Below, piece by piece: positions 44,472-52,739 of a stretch of 64,000 nucleotides of DNA. The position numbers and the translations under genes are program-made. A model generated the notes under the pieces. The model ran no database searches. It saw only the letters and a program-made list of their open reading frames with translations, and had not been told where the DNA came from. How positions within the stretch are numbered: the stretch's first letter is position 1; each line of letters opens with the position of its first letter. The stretch comes from Cohnella candidum (GTDB lineage Bacteria > Bacillota > Bacilli > Paenibacillales > Paenibacillaceae): contig NZ_CP033433.1 in NCBI RefSeq assembly GCF_003713065.1, positions 1,151,001 through 1,215,000 on the forward strand. Direction: 5' to 3'.

Positions 44472-46031
44472 ATGAGTGCCATTCAACATCACCACGACAA
44501 GGATAAACAGGACCTGAACAAATTCGGTTACGCGCAGGAATTGATGCGCAGCATGGGCGGATTCTCCAACTTCGCCATTTCGTTTTCGATCATCTCCATC
44601 TTGACCGGCGCGGTGTCGCTGTACGGCCACGGGCTTACATACGGCGGACCCGGCATGATGGGCTTCGGCTGGCCGCTCGTCGCGCTGTTCGTCATGTTCG
44701 TCGCGGCTTCGATGGCCGAGCTCGCTTCGGCGATTCCGACGGCAGGCGCCCTTTACCACTGGGCGGCAGTCCTGAAAAACAAGCGCTGGGGCTGGTACAC
44801 GGCCTGGATCAACCTGATCGGCCAGATCGGCATCGTGGCGGGCATCGACTACTCCGTGGCGCTGTTCGCGGATCCGTTGCTCGGCAGCGTTTTCGGGTAC
44901 ACCTCCACGCTGACCTCGACGCTGATCGCGTTTACGGTCATTTTGATCACGCACGGCATTTTCAACCACATCGGCATCAAAATCGTGGCCCGGCTGAACG
45001 ACTTTTCGGCCTGGTACCACATCGCGATCGTGGCGGTGCTCGTGTTCACGCTGGCGTTCTTCACCAAAGGCGGCCTGAACAGCGTCGATTACCTGTTCAA
45101 CGTCGGACAGACGTTCTCCGACAAGCCGTACATGTTCGCGTTCCTGATCGGTCTCCTACAGGCGCAATGGACCTTCACCGGATTCGACGCCTCCGCCCAC
45201 ACGATCGAAGAAACCGTCAACCCCCGCGTGCGCGCGCCATGGGGCATTTTCACGTCGGTTGCGTACTCGTTCGTTTTCGGCTTCATCATGCTGGCCTTCG
45301 TTACCTTGTCGATCAAGGATGCGAGCGCGGCGACCGGCGCGGACAATGCGTTCATCTACGTCATCAGCGAGGCGCTGGGCGGCACGTTCGGCAAAGTCAT
45401 CCTGTGGCTCGTCACGCTGGCGATGTGGTTCTGCGGCTTGTCCTCGATCACGTCGTTCTCCCGCATGATGTACGCGTTCTCCCGCGACAAAGGCATGCCG
45501 GGCAGCCGTCATTGGGCTCAGATTTCGAAAAAATACCGCACGCCGGCCAAAGCCATCTGGCTTTCCGTCATTCTTTCGTTCTTGCTTGCATTCATCGACT
45601 ATCTCATCAAGTCGGCCAATCCGGACGCCACGTACACGACAATCGCCTTCCTGACCGCAGTCAGCGTCGTCGGCCTGTATGTCGCTTACGGGATTCCGAT
45701 CTTCCTCAAGCTGGTCGCCAAAGCGCAAGGACGGTTCCAGGATAAGCACCGCGGACCGTGGCACCTCGGCAAATACAGCAATTTCATCGCGGTCGTTTCG
45801 CTGCTGTGGATCGTGTTCATCAGCGTCGTCATGGTCATCCCGCCGAACGAAATGGCCGGTTACGCGTTGGCCGGCATGATCGTGCTGCTGATCATCATGG
45901 ACTTCGCCTACTACCGGAAACATTTCCCGGGACCGCAAGCGGCGCTGAATACGTCGATGGACGAAATTCTTCGTCGCGAAAGAGAGCTGGAAGGCAAATC
46001 CGGCGGCGGAGGCGTTCACATCCAAGCTTAA
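44472..46031 (+). CDS. APC-superfamily permease, probable ethanolamine/choline importer
   Basis: This 519-residue protein has about twelve spans and starts with the amino-acid/choline transporter signature (LNKFGYAQELMRSMGGFSNF). It also shows FDASAHTIEETVNPRVRAPW and a GLSSITSFSRMMYAFSRDKG loop, typical of the ACT family that includes GABA and choline/ethanolamine carriers. It closes the eut operon, where eutH is usually found, so ethanolamine is the likely substrate (inference). A His/Asp-rich cytoplasmic N-terminus is present. Confidence 0.82.
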   Translation: MSAIQHHHDKDKQDLNKFGYAQELMRSMGGFSNFAISFSIISILTGAVSLYGHGLTYGGPGMMGFGWPLVALFVMFVAASMAELASAIPTAGALYHWAAVLKNKRWGWYTAWINLIGQIGIVAGIDYSVALFADPLLGSVFGYTSTLTSTLIAFTVILITHGIFNHIGIKIVARLNDFSAWYHIAIVAVLVFTLAFFTKGGLNSVDYLFNVGQTFSDKPYMFAFLIGLLQAQWTFTGFDASAHTIEETVNPRVRAPWGIFTSVAYSFVFGFIMLAFVTLSIKDASAATGADNAFIYVISEALGGTFGKVILWLVTLAMWFCGLSSITSFSRMMYAFSRDKGMPGSRHWAQISKKYRTPAKAIWLSVILSFLLAFIDYLIKSANPDATYTTIAFLTAVSVVGLYVAYGIPIFLKLVAKAQGRFQDKHRGPWHLGKYSNFIAVVSLLWIVFISVVMVIPPNEMAGYALAGMIVLLIIMDFAYYRKHFPGPQAALNTSMDEILRRERELEGKSGGGGVHIQA

Positions 46032-46050
46032 AATCTCGCTAAAGGCGAAG

Positions 46051-46077
46051 GCCGTCGCGGTTATGCGGCGGCTTTTT
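46051..46077 (+). terminator. Terminator at the end of the eut operon
   Basis: The stem GCCGTCGC / GCGGCGGC (one G-U pair) with a GGTTAT loop is followed by TTTTT. Confidence 0.75.
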
Positions 46078-46149
46078 CGCTTGCGTTCGTGCTATAATCG
46101 GAGGGGAGTTTACAAGAGTTGTAAAATCGTCGGCAGCAGAGGAGACAAC

Positions 46150-46755
46150 ATGATTTCGGCATTCATCCACGGGTTTATTTTGGCCATCGGATTGATTATT
46201 CCGCTTGGGGTTCAGAACTTTTTCGTATTCTCGCAGGGCGCGTCTAGGCGGTTCGGGCGCACGGTTCCCATCTCCGTTACGGCCGGGATCTGCGATACGC
46301 TTCTCATATTGCTCGCCGTTTCCGGCGTTTCCGTAGTCGTCCTCAATTTCGTCTGGATGAAAACGGTGCTGGTCGTGCTCGGTTCGCTATTCCTGCTGTA
46401 CATGGGGTACATGTCCTGGAAGGCGAAGCCGGATACGAACAAGAAGGATGGGCACGCGGGCGCGACGACCGCGAAGCTGGTCAGCTACACGATGATGATT
46501 TCGATCCTCAATCCGCACGCGATCCTTGATACGATCGGCGTCATCGGAACGAGCTCGATTCAATATGCCGGTTACGAGAAAGTCGCGTTCACCGGGGCGT
46601 GCGTCGCGGTCTCTTGGATGTGGTTTTTCTTCCTGGCTGCGCTGGGACATTTTGTCGGCAGTAAGGATCCGACGGGCAAGCTGGTCGGCGCGCTGAACAA
46701 GCTGTCCGCGATCGTCATGTGGGCGGCGGCCGTTTATTTGGTAAAGACATTGTAG
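46150..46755 (+). CDS. LysE/ArgO-family amino-acid exporter
   Basis: This 201-residue protein has five or six spans with the LysE signature GLIIPLGVQNFFVFSQGAS near the N-terminus and SILNPHAILDTIGVIG in the middle, which is typical of the ArgO/LysE branch exporting basic amino acids. ATG 46150 follows AGAGGAG; the longer frame start at 46063 runs through a terminator and promoter. Confidence 0.85.
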   Translation: MISAFIHGFILAIGLIIPLGVQNFFVFSQGASRRFGRTVPISVTAGICDTLLILLAVSGVSVVVLNFVWMKTVLVVLGSLFLLYMGYMSWKAKPDTNKKDGHAGATTAKLVSYTMMISILNPHAILDTIGVIGTSSIQYAGYEKVAFTGACVAVSWMWFFFLAALGHFVGSKDPTGKLVGALNKLSAIVMWAAAVYLVKTL

Positions 46756-46779
46756 AATTTGAGAGGATGTTTGTGCGGT

Positions 46780-47591
46780 ATGGTGCCGACGCTTGATCTC
46801 ATCGAACGAATCGAACGGTCCGAAATCGCATATATGTCCGACAGGATGGCGGCGATCACGGAGAGGGCGGGCAATCCGGAGGGCGTCGAGGTGGCGCGGT
46901 TCGGAGATGCTGTTGCTTACTATAGCGCCACGATGCCTTGGCCGGCGTTCAATACGGTGAAAGGCATCCGTTCGTTGGATGGCGGGTTGTTGGACGAGAT
47001 TGTCACCTTCTATCGTGAGAGAAACCGCAAAGCCCAATTCGAGATCGTGCCCGGGTTGGCGGATCTACGAGTCATGCGTTTACTGGCGGAGCGGGGGTTT
47101 TACCAGTCGGGGTTTCACGCTTCGATGGTTGCCGTTCCGCAGGAGCGGGCGGCGGATTCGGCTGTTGGGGATGGGATTTCGATTCGGGAGATCGGCCGCG
47201 ACGAGTTCGAGACGTACGCCGCCATCCACTGCCGGGGAACCGGGCTCCCCGATGATGGAATTCCTTACGTGATGGCGAACAACCTGGTGCTGCACGGACG
47301 TCCGGGTTGGAAATTCTATCTGGCCAGGTGTGAGGGGCAACCGGCAGCGGTCGGCGTGATGCACATCGGAAAAGGTGTCGCTTCGTTTACGTTTGCCGCC
47401 ACGCTTCCCGAGTTTAGGAACAAAGGGCTGCAACGGGCGTTGTTGGGCAAACGGATGGAAGTCGCGGAGGAGCATGGATGCTCCCTTGTCGTTAGCCAAT
47501 GCGCGTACTTGTCGCCCACCATCGCAATATGGAGCGGGTTGGCATGAAGCTCGGTTACGTGAGGGCGACTTGGAGTGAGTTGACTGGATGA
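46780..47591 (+). pseudogene. GNAT acetyltransferase, frameshifted near its 3' end
   Basis: The first ~245 codons form a two-domain GNAT (ATLPEFRNKGLQRALLGKRM is the acetyl-CoA loop), ending prematurely at 47547 after LSPTIAIWSGLA. In another frame the expected C-terminus NMERVGMKLGYVRATW follows at once and ends at a TGA that overlaps the next ATG (ATGA at 47588). The lesion is at about 47518-47525 and is best explained by a small deletion. Either the gene is decaying or there is a sequencing error. Confidence 0.7.
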
Positions 47592-48199
47592 CGCCTTGGT
47601 TGCAAGGGATCGTGCTAGGTTTGTCCATCGCCGCGCCGGTCGGGCCGATCGGGCTGCTGTGCATTCGGACGACGCTGAGTCATGGCCGGCTGCTCGGTTT
47701 TCTATCCGGACTCGGGGCCGCGACGGCGGACGGTTTGTATGGGGCGATTGCCGCGTTGGGTCTGACGGTTGTGACGCAGTTCCTCGTGGGGCGGTCCGGT
47801 TGGATTCAGTTGGTTGGCGCTTTGTTTTTGCTGTATTTGGCCTATCGGACGTTCAGGGCTCCGATCGTGGAAGATGGAGAGACCATACGTTCCGGTGGAG
47901 GCCGGGGGTATGCGGCGACGTATTTCACGACGCTGTTTCTCACTTTGACGAATCCGATGACGATCGTTTCGTTCCTTGGCATTTTCGCGGGTCTGAACGT
48001 GAGCGGGGATACGGGATCGGCGCTTGAGCTCGTCACCGGCGTGTTCTCCGGTTCGGCGCTGTGGTGGCTGTTGCTTTGCGGAATCGTCGGGATGGTGCGC
48101 CGCGTGGTGAGCCGGACCGCGATGCGGTGGCTGAACCTTTTGTCCGGGTCGGTACTGTTGATCTACGGCTTAGCGAGTCTGTATCGGTTGATCGTATGA
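47588..48199 (+). CDS. LysE/RhtB-family exporter
   Basis: This 203-residue membrane protein with about six spans has the family start GIVLGLSIAAPVGPIGLLCI and the TLTNPMTIVSFLGIFAG segment. This is the RhtB-like branch that exports amino acids such as threonine or homoserine; the exact substrate is unknown. Its ATG overlaps the ancestral stop of the broken GNAT gene. Confidence 0.84.
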   Translation: MTPWLQGIVLGLSIAAPVGPIGLLCIRTTLSHGRLLGFLSGLGAATADGLYGAIAALGLTVVTQFLVGRSGWIQLVGALFLLYLAYRTFRAPIVEDGETIRSGGGRGYAATYFTTLFLTLTNPMTIVSFLGIFAGLNVSGDTGSALELVTGVFSGSALWWLLLCGIVGMVRRVVSRTAMRWLNLLSGSVLLIYGLASLYRLIV

Positions 48200-48220
48200 C
48201 GGGAAGCGGGAGGTCGGTGC

Positions 48221-48724
48221 ATGGTGGACTTGTTGTTTCGTGAGTTGAAGCGGGAAGACATGGACGTGATTTGTACGTTTCCCCAGAGTATGGATGAGCT
48301 GTTCTACATGAGCCCAAGATCGGCTTATCCGCCGACGCCGGAAGACCTGTGGCAGAAGGCTTCCGAACGTCGGTTTCCGACGGTCGTGTACGAAGCGGAA
48401 TCCGGATCGGTCGTCGCCTATGCCAATTTGTATGACTGGAATGAGGAAGATGCGTCGTGCTGGCTCGGCAACGTGGTCGTGGCTCCCGGGAGCAGAGGGG
48501 GCGGCGGGGCCGCGGCGTTTTTGCTCGAATCGATGATAGAGCAAGCACGCGTTAAGTTGGGTGCCAAGCGGCTGAGGCTGTACTGTCACAATCCGAACAC
48601 GAGGGCGATGTTATTTTACATAAAGCACGGATTCGCGCCGAACGGCGGGTATAAAATCGTCGAGCATCCGCATGCGCACAGGGTTGTCGTTTTCGAAATG
48701 GAAAAATCGCTAGCTGAGGGATGA
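48221..48724 (+). CDS. GNAT acetyltransferase
   Basis: This 167-residue N-acetyltransferase has its acetyl-CoA-binding strand-loop in WLGNVVVAPGSRGGGGAAAF and a C-terminal KRLRLYCHNPNTRAMLFYIKH segment. The substrate is not predictable. GGGAGGTCGG lies upstream. Its stop overlaps the next start (ATGA at 48721). Confidence 0.82.
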   Translation: MVDLLFRELKREDMDVICTFPQSMDELFYMSPRSAYPPTPEDLWQKASERRFPTVVYEAESGSVVAYANLYDWNEEDASCWLGNVVVAPGSRGGGGAAAFLLESMIEQARVKLGAKRLRLYCHNPNTRAMLFYIKHGFAPNGGYKIVEHPHAHRVVVFEMEKSLAEG

Positions 48725-49694
48725 GAGAAATGGACAAAACGGTAGAGTCTTTCGCGGGATCGGAGTATTTTCGGTTGAAGGAAGTGGCATCGGGCGTATT
48801 TGCGGCTATCTGCGTGCCTGACTCGGGTTCGTTGGGCAATGCCTCGATTGTGGATTTGGGCGATACTACGCTGGTCGTGGATACGACGATTAACTTGCAG
48901 GCGGCGAAAGACTTGCGCGCGGCAGCGGAAGGGTTGACGGCCGTCCGGCCACTTATGTTTTTAACACCCATTGGCATTCCGACCATACGCATGGCAATCA
49001 GGTGTTCGCTCCCGAGGCTCGTTTTATTTCGACCGCCAAAACTAGAGAGATCATGACCACTGTAATCGCGGATCGCTTAAAAGAGCATTTGGCCAAGGTG
49101 GACGAGTTGAATGCGTCCATTGACCAATACGAGCGCGGGATCGAGTCAGAGCAAGACCCGAAGATCGCCGAACAGATGAGATGGGAAGTCAAGAACGACC
49201 GGGAATACATGCGCACGTTGCCTGAAGCCCGTCTCACGCCGGCTAATGTTACATTCGAAGACGAAATGCAATTGCACGGGAGCAAGCGGTCAGTTCGGTT
49301 GATCACTTATGGAGGTGGACACACGCAGAGTGACGCGTTCGTTTATTTGCCCGAAGAGAAGCTGGCGATCATCGGTGACCTGGTACTGTCGGGCTATCAC
49401 TTGACGATGAGCCATGCTAACCCGTGGGAGTGGCTGAAGATCCTGGATCGTATCCAAGAACTCGGCATCGAGACGATCGTGCCTGGTCATGGCGATGTCT
49501 GCACGATCGAGACACTGCGCGGGGCTCGTGAGTATCTGCAATACATGATCGGATTAGCGGCCGAGCTCGGTCCGGATGATGCGAGCGTAGAGAACGCCGT
49601 CATTCCGGAGAAGTACGACGACTGGCTGTTCCGTTTCGATTTTAAGGCGAATTTGAAGAAAATCCGAGAGTTGGCGGCGCAGCGCAAGGAATAG
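48721..49694 (+). pseudogene. Metallo-beta-lactamase-fold hydrolase, frameshifted in a T run
   Basis: Frame 1 (48721-49056) encodes the N-terminal strands (ASIVDLGDTTLVVDTTINLQ). From about 48958 the family sequence continues in a different frame: FNTHWHSDHTHGN (the HxHxDH zinc motif), then VFAPEARFISTAKT, GGGHTQSDAFVYLPEEKLAI, GDLVLSGYHLTM and VPGHGDVC. Adding one T to the TTTTT run at 48958-48962 restores a single ~325-residue protein. All zinc ligands are otherwise present. Confidence 0.75.
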
Positions 49695-49722
49695 AAACCT
49701 GAGCTGAGGCAGGTGAGCGAAG

Positions 49723-50496
49723 ATGATCATTCGCGAGATTCAAGACAGCTTCGTCATGGTGACCCAGCATGACCATGCTCTGTTGTCCGGTGAGATTGCG
49801 AAGCATTTTACGGACCCGTATTTCGTAGACGGTGCGTATCGTGCGGATGTTGAGTTGGCGATCCGGGAACACGACAGGGGCTGGATTCGGCTCGACGACG
49901 CCCCGATCTGGAACGACCGTGATGCGAAGCCGTTCAGCTTCATGGACTATCCGCTGTTGCCCAAGTTGACGCACTACCGACTCGGCATCGACGAAGTCCA
50001 GGCGCAGAGCGAGTATGCGGCACTTTTGTGCAGCATGCATTATTGCTCCTTCATGGCAGGACATACGCCGGAACAAACGGAGATTGTGCGCTTCATGGCA
50101 TAGGAACATGAGCGGCAGCGGCAGATCGCGGACAAGATCGATTTGCCGCCTGCCGATACCGTTCGGCGGCATTTCGGGCTCCTCCAGCTGTGCGATGACA
50201 TCTCGCTTTACGTGTGCCTGAACAATCCTGGAGCCACGAAGACAGAGGAGCATCCTTGGTACGTGGACGGATTCCGCAAGTCGGAAGGATTAGGACCTGC
50301 AGGTCAAGGTAAGTTGGTTGCATGTTGGGTGAGTGAGGCGGAGGTAGGGTTTGATCCTATGCCGTTTGTAGGCGGGTTTACGGCGAAGTTGAGGCAGAAG
50401 GTTGTGCCGAAGGAACTGATCAAGCAGGAAGGGTTGCAGGAAGCGTATTGGAGAGCGGCGTGGTGGGAGCAAGAGATCGGCTTTGTCGGCAAGTAG
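49723..50496 (+). pseudogene. DUF3891 protein interrupted by an in-frame amber codon
   Basis: One continuous frame of 257 codons encodes a DUF3891-type protein (MIIREIQDSFVMVTQHDHAL, IREHDRGWIRLDDAP, SMHYCSFMAGHTPEQ, then EHERQRQIADKI and beyond). It is broken only by TAG at 50101-50103, where a sense codon is expected before the EHERQ segment. The downstream half could restart internally at 50143. The function of the family is unknown; the His-rich pattern suggests a metal-dependent hydrolase-like fold. Confidence 0.7.
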
Positions 50497-50510
50497 GAAT
50501 GATAGTGTGT

Positions 50511-50550
50511 AAGGCAGTGTCCATTGAATTGGATGCTGCCTTTTGTTTTG
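50511..50550 (+). terminator. Terminator upstream of the cassette array
   Basis: AAGGCAGTGTCCA pairs with TGGATGCTGCCTT (two internal mismatches) and is followed by TTGTTTTG. It separates the array from upstream transcription. The remainder of 50551-50668 holds the left half-site and no gene. Confidence 0.65.
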
Positions 50551-50602
50551 TCTGACAAGCGATTCTTCATGAATGTAGAGGAAAGATATGGTAGAATTAT
50601 TT

Positions 50603-50626
50603 GTGCGAATTCGCAGAACATTAGTT
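50603..50626 (+). repeat. Right half of an attC-like site at the left array boundary
   Basis: GTGCGAATTCGCAGAAC followed by ATTAGTT resembles the 3' end (L'-R') of the complete repeats. CGCAGAACATTAG (50612-50624) is identical to 51632-51644 of repeat B. No matching left half is seen upstream. Confidence 0.6.
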
Positions 50627-50668
50627 ATATGACATACCCTAAATTCTACAAAATGAAGGTGTAATTAT

Positions 50669-51007
50669 ATGACAAGCAACGAATTATTTAATTTATTAAA
50701 GACGGAAATACACTCAATTTTATTCTTAAGTGGATATGAAATTATTGAAGAGCAGTACCCTCCTGAATTCTTTGGGAGTAGGTACATTACTTTCTCAAAT
50801 GCAAATTCAGTAATTAGATTGGTATGGGATGGAAAAGAATCTTATTTTATACTTGAAGAATATATCGGTTTTAATGAAATTCTTAAGATTAATGAGTGGA
50901 GCGATATTGAAACAATGAAGTACGTCAAAGAAGAAGTGGATGATAAGTACATAGAAAACTTCATAAATCAGTTCATAGCATCTTTACTGAAATCGACTAA
51001 TAACTAA
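50669..51007 (+). CDS. Cassette 1: hypothetical protein related to the 27349 product
   Basis: This 112-residue acidic protein in AT-rich DNA belongs to no family I recognise. It has a helix (LLKTEIHSILFLSGYEII), then strands SRYITFSNANSVIRLVWDG and SYFILEEY, then a helical tail. The pattern GY-I...RY--FS...RL-WDG...FIL--Y is shared with the chromosomal 27349 protein. It is preceded by GAAGGTG and followed 37 bases later by the first complete attC-like repeat. Confidence 0.65.
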   Translation: MTSNELFNLLKTEIHSILFLSGYEIIEEQYPPEFFGSRYITFSNANSVIRLVWDGKESYFILEEYIGFNEILKINEWSDIETMKYVKEEVDDKYIENFINQFIASLLKSTNN

Positions 51008-51044
51008 TTTAATTTGAAATGCAATGCTACGAAGAGGGTACGTC

Positions 51045-51206
51045 ATATAACATCGCATTCACGCATCACAGCCTTCGGCTGCTCGGTCCGCCTGAGGCAT
51101 TTCGATGGAGTTGGGTCAGGCGGACAACCCTGCGAACCTAACCGCGTCGCGGCCGCCCCGTTGGGGCTTAAGGTTCTCGGGTTCGTGAATACGAGAGACG
51201 TTAGAT
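51045..51206 (+). repeat. attC-like repeat A
   Basis: This is a 162-bp structured element. The outer boxes are ATATAAC (51045-51051) and GTTAGAT (51200-51206, perfect GTTRRRY). The inner boxes are GCATTCACG (51055-51063) and CGTGAATA (51184-51191). Internally GTCCGCCTGA pairs with TCAGGCGGAC, and GAACCTAA with TTAAGGTTC. Single-strand folding would give one long imperfect hairpin, as attC sites require. Confidence 0.7.
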
Positions 51207-51241
51207 GAAAGATACGTGGAAAAACGATTAAAGATTGAAAG

Positions 51242-51457
51242 ATGATAAACCATTTGAAAAACCAAATGAAAATAAACACCAAGAAAGGACGATGTTATTT
51301 GATTGGATTACTTGTAGTGGTTTTATTCGTTGGATTAGCTGGCATTATAGGAAATCAGTATTCAGGACTTAAAAGAATGGAATCAATACAAAGATCATTA
51401 GACGATATAAATCAGATATTACGAGAGATGAATAAAAGGAAAGAGAATGAATTTTGA
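51242..51457 (+). CDS. Cassette 2: small membrane protein
   Basis: This 71-residue protein has a basic N-terminus (MINHLKNQMKINTKKGR), one membrane span (YLIGLLVVVLFVGLAGIIG) and a coiled-coil-like tail (LKRMESIQRSLDDINQILRE). There is no recognised family. It begins 36 bases after repeat A and ends 28 bases before repeat B, so it is the only gene of its cassette. A later ATG near 51266 is possible. Confidence 0.55.
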   Translation: MINHLKNQMKINTKKGRCYLIGLLVVVLFVGLAGIIGNQYSGLKRMESIQRSLDDINQILREMNKRKENEF

Positions 51458-51484
51458 ATTGTATTTCAGGCGGACGTATCCATC

Positions 51485-51646
51485 AGATAACACCGTATTC
51501 ATGCATCGCAGCCTGATGGCTGCTCGGTCCGCTTGAGGCAATTCGAAGAAGCGGAATCAGGCGGACAACCCAGCGAACCTAACCGCGTCGCGGTCGCCCC
51601 GTTGGGCTTAAGTTTCTCGGGTTCGTGAATACGCAGAACATTAGGC
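51485..51646 (+). repeat. attC-like repeat B
   Basis: This 162-bp element has outer boxes AGATAAC and ATTAGGC (one mismatch to GTTRRRY) and inner boxes GTATTCATG and CGTGAATAC. The internal GTCCGCTTGA/TCAGGCGGAC pair and the AACCTAACCGCGTCGCGG core are shared with repeats A and D. Confidence 0.7.
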
Positions 51647-51673
51647 GAAATTCTAAGCTAAAGGGAGAGAAAA

Positions 51674-52477
51674 ATGAAGAAACGGAAGATCTCGGAGAGT
51701 CTTATCCGAGAATTAAACAGTTTACAAAACACTAGAAATACATTAGAAGAGTTTCTTCAAAACTTTATTAGTAACTCATCCAGATATGTAATATTTATGC
51801 ATGATATTTTAGCTAAAAACGCGAGTAAAGATTACATAATGGTTCCTGTTTCTCAATACATCGCATCATTAATAACTTGTTGGGAGACTTATTTCAGAGA
51901 TATGTTTGTTTATTTAGCGTCCACTGATGAGCAGTTCCTTAGAGATGTCATAAGACATAATAATATTAATGTTGAAGAAGATGACCTAATTCGAAATGAA
52001 TTGTCAATAGGGGAGTTTGTAAGTAAGTTTTTTAACTTTCAAAACCTTGAGGATACTGAGAATGCATTTTCACCACTTTATGAAGGTAATAGTTTCTTTA
52101 AGGCTCTAAGCGAGTATGAACTACCATTTGTTCTATTTAGGAAAGGAATAGTTACACATATTTCATTGATTGAGCTTGATCAAAACTGGTATGAACTGAT
52201 AAATACACTTTTTAATATACGTCATAATATTGTCCATGATGCCAATTATCGATTAGAACTTACTAGTGATTTTATTTCTAGAGCAGAAAGTATTTGTATT
52301 GTTTTACCCCAAATTGTTGGTCAATTTGTTTCAGAAAAGTATGGTGTTGAAAGACCGGTTGTTGACATAGAACATGGAACAATAAAAAAAATAGTTTCTG
52401 GAGACGTAGATAAAAAATTTGGCTATGTATTTACTGTTCAAGATATGATCGCTAAGGATTGGATAATAAAAGATTAA
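51674..52477 (+). CDS. Cassette 3: HEPN-domain protein (candidate RNase)
   Basis: This 267-residue, mostly helical protein in AT-rich DNA has IRHNIVHDANYRLE near residue 185, which carries the HEPN motif RX4H (RHNIVH). The context of long helices before it (QYIASLITCWETYFRDMFVY) fits the RiboL-PSP-HEPN/MAE_28990-like class. HEPN proteins are metal-independent RNases frequent in toxin-antitoxin and antiphage systems. AAAGGGAGAG precedes the ATG. No nucleotidyltransferase antitoxin partner is adjacent. Confidence 0.65.
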   Translation: MKKRKISESLIRELNSLQNTRNTLEEFLQNFISNSSRYVIFMHDILAKNASKDYIMVPVSQYIASLITCWETYFRDMFVYLASTDEQFLRDVIRHNNINVEEDDLIRNELSIGEFVSKFFNFQNLEDTENAFSPLYEGNSFFKALSEYELPFVLFRKGIVTHISLIELDQNWYELINTLFNIRHNIVHDANYRLELTSDFISRAESICIVLPQIVGQFVSEKYGVERPVVDIEHGTIKKIVSGDVDKKFGYVFTVQDMIAKDWIIKD

Positions 52478-52503
52478 TATGAGTGATTGACTGTCCGAAC
52501 ATC

Positions 52504-52666
52504 GCCTAACAATGCATTCACGCAGCGGGCCTCTCCGAGTCCCTTGGTCGCCGGAGGGTTTTCGAGGATGCGAATTGAGGCGACAACCTTGCACCGACTA
52601 AGCGCATCGCGCCCGGCACTTCGTGCCTTAAGTCGGTGAGGGTTCGTGAACTCGGGAACGTTATCG
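52504..52666 (+). repeat. attC-like repeat C (divergent copy)
   Basis: This 163-bp element has a perfect R'' box GCCTAAC (RYYYAAC), inner boxes GCATTCACG and CGTGAACTC, and right box GTTATCG (degenerate). The internal stems differ in sequence but keep pairing: GTCGCC with GGCGAC, and CACCGACT with AGTCGGTG. This is covariation relative to repeats A, B and D. Confidence 0.65.
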
Positions 52667-52739
52667 GACATAACCATTGAAGGGAGATGTAAGTAGATGT
52701 AGAATTGATAGGTATAATATACCAATTGGAGGTATTTCT

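Noticed and set aside
46063..46149. Longer N-terminus of the LysE protein from 46063
   Set aside because: It would translate through the eut terminator and promoter region; AGAGGAG before ATG 46150 gives the family's normal start.
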